Part shown: positions 51,252-64,000 of the stretch, piece after piece
Numbering within the stretch: position 1 is the first letter of the stretch
Layout: the number at the start of each line of letters is the position of its first letter
DNA from: Sitta carolinensis
Lineage: Eukaryota; Chordata; Aves; Passeriformes; Sittidae
Assembly (NCBI GenBank): GCA_032173965.1
Contig: CM063284.1
Coordinates: forward strand, 119,324,410-119,388,409
DNA: 64,000 nt
Direction of reading: 5' to 3'
Program-made: the position numbers and the translations under genes
Notes under the pieces: generated by a model
What the model was told of the DNA's origin: nothing
The model's database searches: none
The model's input: the letters and a program-made list of their open reading frames with translations, nothing else

Positions 51252-53856
51252 GGTGATCTGCTCCAGAAAACAACCCAGCCTTTAGGATACTGGGACTGTA
51301 TGACAAAAACACAACTGCACTATAGCAGTATGTCCCTGCAGCTTTGATAAATAAGAAAAAAAAAATTTTACTCAGGACAAAGAAAGAAATACCCTAAATA
51401 TTACCTACTGACATTGAAAAATGTCTTTCCAAAAGCATTTCTGAAATCTGTGCACTCCAGCCCTTACACTTGTAGGATAGTACTCTTTCTTGGGAATTTT
51501 ACACTGGAATCAGATTAATTTGATATGTCTTTTTCAGCCATATGATAGGTATAGTCAGCAGCTTGAAAAAAAAAAAAAAGAAGTCTTGTTCAGAGGGAAT
51601 GTCTTCACTTGTACATATGCAGAGTGTTCCTGTGGAAGCCTAGATAAACTAGGTTTGATAATGAGCATGTGCTTCATATGGGGCCCTTTGCACTTGATAA
51701 AGCTTTTTTTCCTGTCACCATCATAATTTCTTGGAATGTTCTTTTTACTGTTTCAAGAATATAATGTGAGTTTTAAAGGTGGAACACTCATTTCAGAATC
51801 GTGTTTAATGGCTGCAGGCAACTGTTACGGGTGTGTGCTTGTAATCAGTAAACTCAGCCATGTCTGAAGCAGTGCTTGTCACACTGCTTTGGAAGGAGGA
51901 CCTACATGGTATTAGGAGACCCTAATGGTATGGCATAAAAGGTAAAGTTCTGCCCTTTTGCAGCTGCCATAATAATGAAGGAGAAGGATGAGTCTGATCT
52001 TCATCCATTGTTAGGCTGAGTTTCAGACTCTAACAGATGTTTTACATTATTACATCTCTGCACTTCAGAGTTTTCCAGAGTTGTGTATATTCTTCTATAG
52101 CACTACACTAACAAATCTACATAAGGCAGCAGTGAGTCAGTATTGTTAAACTGGAAATAACTGGTTGAAGTTCAAGCATAGTTTGGGGTTTTGATGTTTT
52201 ATGCTATCATTTTCCACATTTTGTCAGAATTGTTTTGTATAGCATCTCAGTTCTTTGGAGTGGTAATTCTTACAGATCTGTTTTGAAATTGTACTAACTA
52301 TTTACAGAGCCTAGGGAGAATTTATCTGCATTTGGCTGTTCTTTTTGCCAAAGGATTTTCAGTGAAAATGCCCCCAAATGAGGATTTATATATGAACACA
52401 TTAAACAGAAACTGTATTCTGAAAATAGTTCTTCTTGTAGCAGCAGCTATGTATTCCATTAGAGCAAGACAAATACTGTCTGAATAAAATTTATTTTTTG
52501 TAAAACAGTGGCCTGTAGTTATGCTGTAGCAATCAAACCTCATAACATAATTTTTACATGTGATCTAAATATTTGTGAATCTATCAATCTACAATGAAAT
52601 AAGTGAGAATTCTAAAGGATCTGTACTCTTGGAGAGAGTGGGGGTTTTTATAGAGGATATTTAGGGAACTTGTTACTTTTCTCCAAAGGAGGAATTAGTG
52701 CTCCTATCTTTTTCAGTATTCCAAATGTTTTTACACAAACCTTAACTTTGCTAAGAAAATAAATATTTTTATATACTTGTCTGCGCATATATGTACATTT
52801 CAACATGTATATATTTATGTTGTCATATCAATTACTTGTCCTACTTTACATAGAGAATATTTGTCTTAAACTATGACAAAGACATGCAGTAATGAACACT
52901 CCAGTAACAACTTCACCTTTGTGCTTTAAAGTTTACACTCTTTCATAGATACTGGGAGCAGTTGAATATTTTTGATTTAAAAAAAAAAAAACAATACACA
53001 AAAGCAAGATCAAAATTTTTTTTTAAATTACTTTTAAAGGCTTTTGTCTAGCATGACCTAATACTTACACACAAGAAAGTGTTGTTTTCTATAATTGCTG
53101 TTCTAGTCAAGATCTCATGCTTTCAGATTTGTTTCATTCAGAGAAGCAGTATTGGCTACGGTAGTTCCCGCTCCAGGCAAAAGCACCAGTAATGTCAGTT
53201 TCTGCTTGTTCAGGCACCAGAAGTACAGAGAGGCCATAAGCACCTCAAGGCAAGGGTGTACCCGTGCCAGCCCAACTCCGAGCTCACATCTTCCTGTGAG
53301 GTTTCCCCACATAAGGTTTGATTTACTATGAGGGATGTTCGCTGTCGACTGCATGGAGCTGCTGAGCCTGTATACAATAAAATAACCCACAGGACAAAAT
53401 CTGCTGCATGTACATGCATTATTGTCACTAGACATTGCTTTTATTCATATAGCATTGAAATGGTAGGAGTTCAAATACTCCAAAATAGTTTCCCTGTATA
53501 ATATGATAATTCCCTGTTTCGTTTTTCATATCCCTAAAATCATGGGATAAGAGACATTTGTAAGGGATAAATAGTTATGAGTGAGTCACTGGACAAAATT
53601 CTTTACCTGTTGTTTCATGAGTGTGATCAGAAACCTTGACCTCTTATTTTGGTATCTAGCTTTTGGTCCTTTATTCTTTTTTTGCCCCCTCTAGAGACAG
53701 TTTTCAAAAATCTATTCAGTATTATGAGTATTTTTGGTGACCCATACTTCAAAGTAAAGTGTCTGTTTAGCCTAGTGTCAAAGGAGCTGAGAAACTTAAG
53801 CCCTGGTTTTCTGGGATTACAAGATAGCATAAAAATATGATTCCACAGTAACACAC

Positions 53857-53930
53857 AGAATCATGGAATCAGTTTGGAAAAGATCTCTGGGATCATTGAC
53901 TCCAACTTACAGATCGAGTCCAACCTATTT
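53857..53930 (-). mobile_element. CR1 LINE 3' tip inside the probable 3' UTR
   Basis: Reads ACAGAATCATGGAATCAGTT TGGAAAAGATCTCTGGGATC, the reverse complement of a CR1 3' terminus, followed by GAGTCCAACC. About 75 bp remain. Confidence 0.85.
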
Positions 53931-55202
53931 TCAGAGGAAATGGTGCATAAATGGCCCATTTTGAAAAGTGGGTACCTGATTTCTCAAAATATTCTTCAAT
54001 GGACTATATGAAACATTGTGTAGTATCCAGGTTGCTTTTCTTGTCCTTCTGCTTTCAGAGCATATTCTAACACCATTCTATTGACTTCTAATAACACTAA
54101 ATGGATTTTAATAAGTCAATTCTTTAAACATGAATTTACCTATGTTCATTATTAAAGCTGTTTATCTTGTTTGGTATATGTATCAGACATATTTATTCCT
54201 TATACAAGGTGCACTTGCAGAGCAAAAAAATATCCATTCTCATCACAGTATGTTTATCCTCTTATAAATTTTTAAACTCACAGGTGACAAGAAGAGATGA
54301 CCAAGAGTGGTGATTTACAAGAATTACAAGTACCACCTTTAGCTTCTTAAATCCTTGCTTTGACAGAAACAGGTTATGTATCCTTTTTTTACAACAATGT
54401 GTTTAGGGAAAGCATTCTCTACGTAATTTTAAATTTTTCACCCAAGGCAAGTGCAATTCTTCTGGGAATAAATTCAAAGATCTAGAGGCATACATTACCA
54501 AATACTACCATGATTCAATACTAGCCTGGGAAGGGAGGATTACTGGCCAAGGAACAGAGGAGTTGCCATGATTTGCTATAGCATCCATGCTTGGAGAAAA
54601 CAGATTTTAAGTAGAGCTGAGGATGTTTGGTCTTTGTAACCATCTATGAATAATAGGATGTTAAACAGTCTTTAGTCTATGAAATGGCCATTGATTCAGT
54701 CTAGTTCCCCAAAATAGTTATTTTCCTTGTAGATTGTAAATGTAAATAAATAAATATGAAAATGTACATAGTCCTGTTTTTCAATGTCAAATGTGTTTCA
54801 GTGTCAATGTGTTTAGAGATCCATTTTAAAGTAAATATTCCTGCTGTCAGCTGAAGCGACCAGTCAATTTCATGTCCACTGAGACAGTTGGAATGTTTAG
54901 TGCTTTTTTGGGTAGATTTCACTGGGTTTTAGCAAGTGCATCAGGTCTTTGGATTGGTTTGTATTTGTTTATTTTAGTGCAGTCAGTAGTGGTCAGAACT
55001 GCTCTTCTACTGGTTTAGAGCCAAAACAATTTTACTTCAGTCAACAAGGATTTATAGTAGTCATACTTAATTTCATTTGTTAGAATCCTTTAAGGGGGAA
55101 AAAATGAACCACTTATATTGATCTGGTTTTAGCCAGAGAAATTCACAAGCGAACGTGTTTTATTAATTCACTGTCAGATGTAGTGTGTGTGTGTGTTGTT
55201 AT

Positions 55203-55206
<4 letters not shown>

Positions 55207-55233
<27 letters not shown>
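55207..55233. repeat. (TA)n microsatellite
   Basis: About 13 TA units, followed by TGTATGTA, in the probable 3' UTR. Confidence 0.95.
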
Positions 55234-55241
<8 letters not shown>

Positions 55242-56557
55242 TTAGGACAATTGCCTAAATGTGAGTATACACATCATGGTTAAGCATGATGCTCATAAAA
55301 GTACAGTGTCTTTCATTTATTTTCATTTAAATGAGAAAATCAGTAACTGTAGTATATATCTACATATTGTTCTTTACACTTTACAGCTCCGTCATGGATA
55401 TGTCCTCCAGCATTTTACACATATTTTGCAACATTTTTGTTTAGCAGTATAAAAAGAGCTAATGCATTGCCTTATGTATTTTATCTGTGTACTTGATAAA
55501 TGCAGGTAGTGCTTTTCTAGTTGTACTCCAACAGTACTCTGGCATTGGTAAATTAGATGTCCCATACATACCTGACTCAGGATACCTGCATTTTTCATCA
55601 TTAGGTTTTGAAGTATAAAAAGATATTGAACTCATATTTTTGTATGCTGACAATTGTGTAGGGTTTTTTTATATACTGTATATATCAACCAAGTTTTCCT
55701 AAAGAAAGTTTTTTATAATGAATGTTTCCCTTCTCCTACTAGAAGATGTGGATTTATGTTTTCTTGTTATGTATGTATAAATGAATATACAGCACGCACA
55801 GTCATGCAGATGTCAACACCAGTGAGAAATTTCAGATTGTCCAGAGGCTAATCGAGCTTTTTTTCTTATGTTTTTCTCTAAAAATATGTATCTCCATACT
55901 ATAAATCTACTTTATAAATAACTTCTACTTCAGTTTGAAAGTCCAATAGAGTGTTTAAAGCAGTTGGGACATTTCTGCAACTACTTTGATTAAGACTTTC
56001 ATGGGAATATCCACAACCTCTTCTTTGTGTGTATGTGTGTCCTATCTGCAGTTCAATATGCCAGATTTTAAAAACTAAGCAGCCTTATTAACTTTTTTAC
56101 ACCTTGTATATAGTGTATGTATTTGGTTATACTTGTGTTACACTTTAAAAATGAACTTAATTTCTGCATTGAGTATTGCACACATTTTTCAAATTAAGAA
56201 TATATTTTGTAACATCTCATTAAGCACAAGAGACCATTACTGCTTTGAAATATTATGTGTAAGTAGAGCCATACACAGAATGTCTCAGTCAGCTTTTGTT
56301 TGAAAACAATCAAACCAGCAGTTCTGTGGGTAGCTGAGTTTGTTGGAAGTAAATTTTGGAATTAAAGATCCTTGGAACATGGATTTAAATTACTTTTTCT
56401 TTTATTTTGTAAAGTGCCTTTGTAGCATACTTCGAATTAGTTGCTATATTGATTATAGATAAAACTAATACTGTGTACTTTTAGATCTATGGTTTATTTT
56501 TTTAGTTAAGTAGTAAAGACTGGAATGGTAACAATGTATTACAAAATGTCAGAGAGC

Positions 56558-56563
56558 AATAAA
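56558..56563 (+). terminator. Polyadenylation signal AATAAA
   Basis: Canonical hexamer in AGAGCAATAAAACCATTC, with a T-rich segment (CTCTTTATTTTTGAG) starting about 30 bp downstream. Cleavage would fall near 56575-56590. Chosen as the distal site because AT-rich, motif-dense UTR-like sequence runs up to it and composition changes after it. Confidence 0.6.
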
Positions 56564-56599
56564 ACCATTCATAATATGGCTGCTGCAAACCTCTTTATT

Positions 56600-59500
56600 T
56601 TTGAGCAAGAAGTTGGGAGGGAGGGGATTGAGGGTCTTTAGCCCTTTCAGTCTGCCTGCCTAGGAATTCTGCTGCAGGAGAACAGAAGTTAAACTTCTAT
56701 AAAAATAATTTTATAATGAGACTCTCTTCTGCAAACCCAGGCCCAACCTAGGCTTATTGCTGGTAATTGAAATATATCTTTATAACAATTGGAAAACTGA
56801 AATCTGCATGAGCAGTAGCCCCTGGCTTTGGGCAGCTGTACGTTGTGAAGGCTGGAAGAGACACAGGCATGAAAATTACTTTCTGGCCCTGTGGTGCCAT
56901 CACTGTTCCATGAAGCTCTGAAATATCCACCATTTCTGCACTTCTTTGTCTGAGGACTTTTTGCTTACTGCTGCGTGCAAAGGTAATCTGACAAGCCCAG
57001 TGTGGAGAGTTGTACTCCTTGTACTGAAAGAAACACCAGTAAATGACTGATCCTTTAGAGGGATCTTTTGGGATGCCAGGGGGTTGAGGAGTTGCACTTG
57101 CACTATTTCTTTTGTAGGACCAAAAGCTGATGAACTATTAGACCTTGCAGTGCAGTTGTGTTCCCTAGTGGTTGTTGTGATCAACAGATGTTCAGGACTG
57201 AAAGGAGCAGGGGAGACAAAGCAATTACAATTACTTTGTAAAATCATGTTTGTTTTCCATCTTATGCAAGCAAATGGAGGATGTAAGTATTTCTGGAAAA
57301 CTAGACTTGAAAGATTTTTTTTTTCTTCTGGCTATGTATTCCTCTCTCTATTTTTTGAAGGAAGGCAGAATGGCATGTTAAAATATTCAGCAGCAGAAGT
57401 GACCACAGGATTTCAAATATGGTCTTCTTTTCTACCATTACAAATGAGGTTTCTTATTTCAGTGCTCCTCATTTCTGTGGTCTTGCTGCCATGAATACCT
57501 CAGAAAAAAAAGTCCGAAGAATTCTTTTCTCCATCAGGGTACACAATGGGAATAAATAGTGCTTTGAAACAGCTGCTGAGAAAGATAATCAATTACACCA
57601 TGGTAGCACTTGAGTGTCCAATAATTTTGCATCTTTCATGAGAAAGTGTTGCTATCATCATGATTTGAAAGTCAAAAAGTCTGCAAAGGCACTTGATACA
57701 CTTACATGTCAAATGAGCATGGTGTGAATCCATGATTCAAAAAAGATAATATATCTTTGCCTCTCATCACAATATGTGTCTGCTAAGCTTCGACAGTAAG
57801 GGCACTTCCTTTTAAATGCTACTTATAAACTTACTTTTAGTATGTATTTGATTGCTTTGGAGGTTTTTTTAATGGCTCATTATGTCATGCAGAAACAGGA
57901 TAGATGAAGCTCGTACTTGGCTTATACTAATGAAGTGGAATTGCTAACAGTTACTTCATTCTTGCCTGTAGAATCTTAATTCTCTGAAACTACTTTCCCA
58001 GATTCTTGATTCCTCCCTCCTTATTTCCATATTCATTTTGCTCTGTGGAGCGGCCACTTTTAATGTTCTGACACTAAAATGCCCTAATTGCCCAAAAAGC
58101 CTCATCCCTGCACTCACTGGCCATGTATTCTGGGCAGCATTTCAGATTAGACCTGGGCAGCTCCTTTCTCTGCAGCCTCATATCCCGGGTGAACCTTGAA
58201 ACCTGAACTATGGGTAGCTTTGTCCCTAGTCCCATCTTCTGCTGTTTGTGATAGGACTTTCTGGATGGACCCTGAACCTGCTTCAAAATTTTGCCCTGTC
58301 TGATCATCCCTGGATTGTCAGCAGAACCTTTTGTCTTCCTGGTCCTTCCAGGGGGAGGCCCATGCACTGTGTTCACACACAGGTCCCAGCTTGTCCCCTT
58401 TCAGGGAGTGGACCTCCTCTTGCTGCTTCCCAGGAGGATTATCCAGTGCTGGTACAGGTTTGTCCATGTGTAACATACTCCTGGCTTGTGTTGTCTTGAA
58501 GCAGCCCAATGAGTTAGATTAATGGGGAGGTGGGAGGGAAGGGGAAATGCCCATTTCCGGGCACAAGGTAGATGGGAGGCTTCTTTCATTGATTTTAACT
58601 CGGGACTAAGGGTGGTGTACAAAAATGTCTATATTCCTAATTTGGCAAAAAGATTTGAAAACTGATCTCCAGAATGTAATCAGGATTGGAGAAGGGGGAA
58701 AAAGACACTGTGTACTTAGGAGGAGTGTAAGATAAGGCAAGGGCTGAGCACAGCAGTGGAATGTCCTGAAGATCTGGCTTTAGTTTTTCCAAGTATTTAA
58801 TACAGTTGATGTTTTATAAAAAACTGCATGCTTTATAGAAGACACAATATAAATTGTTAGAATTTAAACTTATATCTAGATTTTTTTAAAAGCTCTAGGT
58901 TTCATCTAGTCTTTAATTATTTAGAGTCCTTTATCAGGGCAGGAGGGATTTTAACATCTGGAATAAATAATCAGTGTCTTTCCTTGTGAAGTATAACAGC
59001 CTCTAAAAGTAGGAGGAAATTGTACTGGATATATTCTCAGAGCATAATCAAATGAAAGGAACACCAATAGGTTTTGATTCTGCTTTCATTTAAATGAATA
59101 ACCAAATTTTCATTGACTGCAGAGAATGAATCCATAATACCAGCAATATTATGCCAGACTCAGACTAGCTTCAATGGCTGTCAACGTGTTTAGTTCACCT
59201 AATTAATGAAACTATTCATGTCTCAAGACAGAAAGCTTGACTGGAAATGAGAAGCAGACCACATGTAATCAATGAGGTTTTGTCATCAACCAGCCATAGA
59301 GTAGGTCTAATCAAACCAATACAGGACATGACTGCAAGCAAATGAACATCAGCACTGTATTATCTACAGCCAGTGCATCATCATAGAACTTAATGATAAA
59401 GTATCACCCAGATTAAGACAGAAATAATGTCTGATGCTAATCAGCGCTACTTGCTCATATTGTAATACATTTCAAAATATGTTGAGTGGCAGCTGAATTC

Positions 59501-62500
59501 AAAGTCAAGACAAAGTGAAGCTTGATTGAATGCTTAGCAATATATTAGATGTTGTTCCAAAATAGGAAAATACATAAAGCTTTTATACATTAAGAAGTTG
59601 AGTAGGTGTTTGGAATTTTGACAGCACACCCTGGAAAATTAGTAGCTTGGGAAACAGAAATAATTACAATCATGTGCCAATTTTAAAGGACATTTGTGGG
59701 CCTGATACAGACAGAACAGACAGTAGGCTTTAATTTCTGGACCAATTCCCATGACTTTGACAGAAGGCATTAATATTTGAAACTGTAGCATAGGACTAAA
59801 TTACACTATATGGGTATTCACTGCTCAGCAGTCATGAGGAGAATCTCATTTAGTCTTAGGCCTTATCTTTAAATAAACACAAATCCCCTACCTAATCATA
59901 ACACCTATTCTTATATCTAATGTGAAAAACAATCAGTCTCTACTTTCTTCAGTAACAAAACAATATATTAAATGAGATTTTAAGAAATTTTCCTCCTTTT
60001 TTTTTTTTTTCATTTAATAAACTCATTTATTCATCCAGGTGAGATGCCTTTCAGAGGAACAGCAGAAGCTAATATTCCAGTCATGCTGATCATATGGGTT
60101 TATTATGCCTTCAACACCTCTCTTGATGGCCACAGTATGTTTGGAGTTTTGTGCATAAGCACTTTTCCTAGTGTGAGTGATCAGGCAAAGAGAGGACTCT
60201 GAAGATGGAGGTGTGACTGAAGTGCTTTCTGCAGAGATTGTGGTAAAAAACACCCTATGCACATTTGTGTTCTAAGTTCTATGATCTAAATGACCTTATA
60301 ACAAAAAAACTCACTGCGGGGTCATGAAAGTAGAACATGAGCCTTCCTGGTAGTCTTTCATATATCTAACTGCCAGAAGAACAGGAAATAGATATTCTCT
60401 ACCAGCTAGAATACAACTGGGACAACTGTCTATATTGAGTTTTAGAATGAGAAGGGCAGAAAAAAACATCAGAAATTCCTACTTTCTCCCTAGGTATTCT
60501 CAACATATATATATATAATATATATTTTATATGTATAAAATTTGTATTTGCCTTAGGCCACATTAGATCAAAAGAATTGGCGATATATCCCTCATGATAA
60601 TCAGGATATCAGTAAATTTCAAAGCAGTTCAAAATTTTCTCCAAAGTAGAAAATTCAATATAAAGTGAGGAACACCTTCCACTGTTCTACTGAGTTCTAT
60701 TTCTGTGTTTCAAAATACTAATAATCCCTGTGAATCTTCCTTAAAACAGTCTCAGTGGGGGGCACAAAGAATAAGCCAGCATGGAAAATGGACTCTGCTC
60801 ATGTTCAAAGGAAAGAAAATCACTGATGCTGAGGGCTTTTCAAGTGTGCTGAACCACAACCATTTTCTGTTTCATTCAGAATTGGCTTGAAGCATGTCAT
60901 GGAGCACTGCTGTCAGTGCAGTGTGGAAATACAAAGCTCTGACAGGTTTTTTAAAGTTGTGATACATGAAAGCTGGTCTGCTTTCAATGCGAGGGGGTGA
61001 AATGGAAGAAATGTGCTTCCCTTTTGCTCTTCCTGTGAAATTTGCTGTTTGCTTCCCCTACAGGATTGTTTAATTATGCTTCTATGGGAAATGAGACTTT
61101 TTAGATTTTAACAGACTGTCTGCTGAAAAATAATTTGCTTTCTGCATCCTGCAGTGACAGCTCTGTAGTGTTTCAGCTACTGCAGAATAGCATGGAGGTG
61201 TGGTAGGACAGACCAGAGGAGGCGTTGAGGTGTTTCTGCCCTGTACTCTTGGAAGTCCAATGCTGTATATCTGTATATATCCTGTATAGCTACAGCAGGA
61301 GAGATAAAGAATTGCTCCTTTTCTAGAGCACAGTCAGGCCACTGGGGTGCAGTCCTGGCACAAGCACATTTGCAGGAGTATATGTTGTTTAGTTTGGACT
61401 ATTAACTTTCAGTTGCCAGGCCAAACATTCTAAGAAAATTTTTCTACCCTTATTTTTGTTAGATGTTATAAATATAGGTGTTTGGGATAAGGCCTCCTTT
61501 GTTTCAGATTCCAGAAGCATTTAGATGAGAGTTAGACTGCAACCTATTTGCCTACCAGCCCCCTAGGTGTACCTGGAGCAGAGCTACGGTCACTCAGGAT
61601 TTTTTTTTCAGTCTAAAGGGAGGTATCTGGAGATTTTAGAGGCACTCACAAGCCATTTTGAGCAACATTGACATTATGGTATAGGTACTGAAATAGTAGT
61701 TATCTAAAAGTAAAATCAGAAATTGTGTCATGTTTTTCAGAGGTGACTTGGACCTGGGTTGTCAGAGTATATACGTATATATACGCATATAAATCCAACT
61801 AGTGTTAAGATATGGATTAAAGTTTTGGACTTGGATTCTGATGTAAAACCTGTCTTTTCCTCATTTAGGTGCTGGTGTCAACAAGCTCTAAGTGTCAAGA
61901 TGTATCCATCACTCTGAGAACAAAGCTAATGCTCCTGTCCATTAGCAAACTCCAAGAATTTTACAGTGAACACCTGAGTTCTTCCAGTTTATTGCAAGAA
62001 AAGTCTTAAATCCTTTTTATGAGGCATTTGTATTTCGTTACCTAATCATAAACACTTATTAAAATTTCTGAAGCCTAATCCAAAATATTTCCATGGTAAT
62101 TAGGCATCAGAATGCTTTTAAAAATCCCACCAGGCTATCTGCACTGTTTCTAAAGGAGTAGATTTAAGGATCTCATCTAGATGACTAAAAAATGTAAGAT
62201 AAATGAGGTAATGTTCATGGTGTCATTAACTACCTTCAGAATAGAAATGAAATACTGATTCTTATAAACAAGCTTGATCTTTCACTTATTGATCTTTCAC
62301 TTACTTTTATTACGTATGCACATTTTTCATACTCATGTGAAATTCCAGTATTTAACTCCATTCACTATGTATTTGTCTAATTTGGCTTGAGTCATTGTTG
62401 AGAGACCTTTCCCCTTAGCTGCCAATCCCAATATAAGGAAGTCATATTTAAATGCTTACTGGCAAAATCATCAGTTTTTTAAAGATTCTGGTTTATATTC

Positions 62501-64000
62501 ATAACTCCCTCCTCTCTTTCTTATAAAAATGTCCTTGAATACATGAATGTCTCAGCTAAACACCTTATGACAGGCTTGCTGACCAGATCCCACTCACTGT
62601 GAACCTTATTATTCATGCTGCATTTGCACTACCTCAGCTTCCCAGACACATCAACTATCCAAACATTTTTTAAGTTATGCAAAATCTGGAAGATCAGAAG
62701 TCAAATAAGTCAGTTATTTGTTGAAACATTAGAGATAGAACAAATCCCCAACTAGTTGTCCTTGAGGATTAATGAAATGCACCATAATAATCTGAAGTAT
62801 TGCTAGACAGTTGTCATATTTATGTTTTTCAGTCCTTTAGGTACTACATCATTCATAGATCCACCTGGAAGTATGACATATATTTTCCTTATCCTATTTC
62901 AGGGTTGTAATTAAGTTAGGAAAGGAGTATAGTTCATTACTATGAAGGAATTAAGAAGTCTTTTCAGACCTAACATGCACTTAAGTATTTACTTATGGTA
63001 AATCCCTAATCCATGGAATCTGTTCTGCTTCAACATCTGTAAAACATAAATAATGCTTTTCCTTTCACCTTTAAGGTTTTCTCTTTCCTTTACATAAAAG
63101 CATTCTAATGTAGCTTCCAAGCACCTCTATCCGAGTTTTTGATGCTCTTCATGCCAACCAACATGTGAATTCCTGATATTTGCACCAGTAAACTTCTGTA
63201 GTCAACTGCCTGTCTCCCTGCCTGCTTGCCAGTTTTGGGGCATGCCCAAAAATATGCAAGTCTCAACCACAATCTAGTAATCTATTTAACTTCTTTAAAA
63301 CACAAAGTAGACGTTCTCCTGCATATTTCATTAGCAGGACCCTTGTTGGAATACAAGTGTCAGATTGGTGCTCGCACACAACCTTGAGATCGAGGCAGTA
63401 TAAGCAGGTCATCCTCTGGGGAATACAGCCCACGTGTGTGTGTGTGTGTGTGTGTGTGTTGATTTTACTATGAGTAAAGCACTGTATACAGTTCCAAGAA
63501 TGTGGAAGAGGAAAATCTGTGTCTTCTGGACTTCTGGTGAATCAATAACTTTTTCAGAAGCACCAACTGAGAGAGGGGCTGCAGTAATGAATCACTCGGT
63601 TCTTTTGGCAGAGGCTTCTAGGAACAGCTGAGCCCCAATTATTTCACCACATTACTATAGATTATTCCTATAATAAGGGCTTTCATGGACCAGACCTGCC
63701 AAGTCAGGCACTTGTCAATACTCTTCAGGCTACTAGGTTAGTATTTATTCTGAAGCTTTCAAAGGAGAAGCTGTGCAATTTGCTGAGTCTATAATCCTAC
63801 TGGTGATAATTAGCTCTGCTTTGCCCTAAATGTTCTAACAAATGGGTCAGACGCAAAAAAAGAAAAAAAAATTGTTCAGCAATATCTCTGTATTCTGTCT
63901 ACATAGTGAGTAAAAGAAGTAAAGTTTTCCATCAGTGTACTAATTAGCATGGTCTCATTCTCTAAATGTACAGAATTTTTTTTTTCAAGTACCTCCAAAT
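56600..64000. other. Apparently intergenic, no gene recognised
   Basis: Mostly AT-rich sequence. It contains a GC-richer unrecognised block at about 58070-58620, AT simple sequence near 60507-60545, and a (GT)13 tract at 63434. Open frames at 56900-57494 on both strands overlap each other and resemble nothing known. Confidence 0.55.
63434..63459. repeat. (GT)13 microsatellite
   Basis: Uninterrupted GT dinucleotides, with no adjoining mobile element. Confidence 0.97.

Larger units (their letters stand above)
51252..56585 (+). other. Probable long 3' UTR
   Basis: No splice donor pattern or further coding match follows the stop. The interval is AT-rich with many ATTTA and TGTANATA motifs, and an AATAAA at 56558 closes it. 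Earlier AATAAA motifs (near 52484, 53376, 54467, 54746) could give shorter transcripts. A short antisense CR1 piece (53857-53930) and a (TA)n tract lie inside. Confidence 0.6.

Noticed and set aside
56900..57494. Overlapping 115- and 136-codon frames on opposite strands
   Set aside because: Mutually overlapping, no recognisable motif, no exon structure; probably random.

Overview
This window looks like vertebrate, most probably avian, nuclear DNA. It is AT-rich, has split coding exons with GT-AG introns, and its interspersed repeats are mainly CR1-type LINEs plus one LTR of a bird-type endogenous retrovirus. There are no operons, ribosome binding sites, CRISPR arrays or bacterial genes. I saw no tRNA or rRNA gene.

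One gene is clearly supported. It runs on the + strand from the left edge to about 56.6 kb. Ten exons (837-878, 3475-3692, 6359-6461, 7993-8136, 12224-12338, 25252-25318, 27329-27519, 38850-38952, 47976-48043, 51206-51251) join with perfectly compatible phases into one open frame. It encodes the last 364 residues of a protein and ends in TGA. The protein aligns by eye, from memory, with the C-terminal half of INPP4A and INPP4B (phosphatidylinositol-3,4-bisphosphate 4-phosphatases). Shared landmarks are an LRRD-VFCQ segment, an LEQ-type helix, a PVLF segment, a CX5R P-loop followed by LSVTLEQ, and a KN-G-R segment. It is neither INPP4A nor INPP4B: the invariant CKSAKDRT loop of those enzymes is replaced by CNSGVHRC, and the C-terminal tail differs. 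I read it as a divergent third member of the family, possibly an enzyme with changed specificity or a pseudophosphatase. The N-terminal half, including any C2 domain and the promoter, lies left of the window.

Layout. 1-8.2 kb holds the first four visible exons, with introns empty of recognisable repeats. 8.1-12.2 kb is an intron with an old CR1-like remnant. 12.3-25.2 kb is a large intron with an ERV LTR (20.3-20.7 kb) next to a CR1 fragment. 25.2-27.5 kb has two exons, the second GC-rich and carrying the P-loop cysteine. 27.5-38.8 kb is an 11.3-kb intron that splits the P-loop arginine codon. 38.9-48 kb is an intron with a 2.25-kb CR1 copy and several older CR1 pieces. 48-51.3 kb has the last two exons. 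51.25-56.6 kb is probably a long 3' UTR ending at an AATAAA signal. 56.6-64 kb appears intergenic and is largely featureless.

All gene and repeat identities come from reading the sequence against remembered family features; no search was run.
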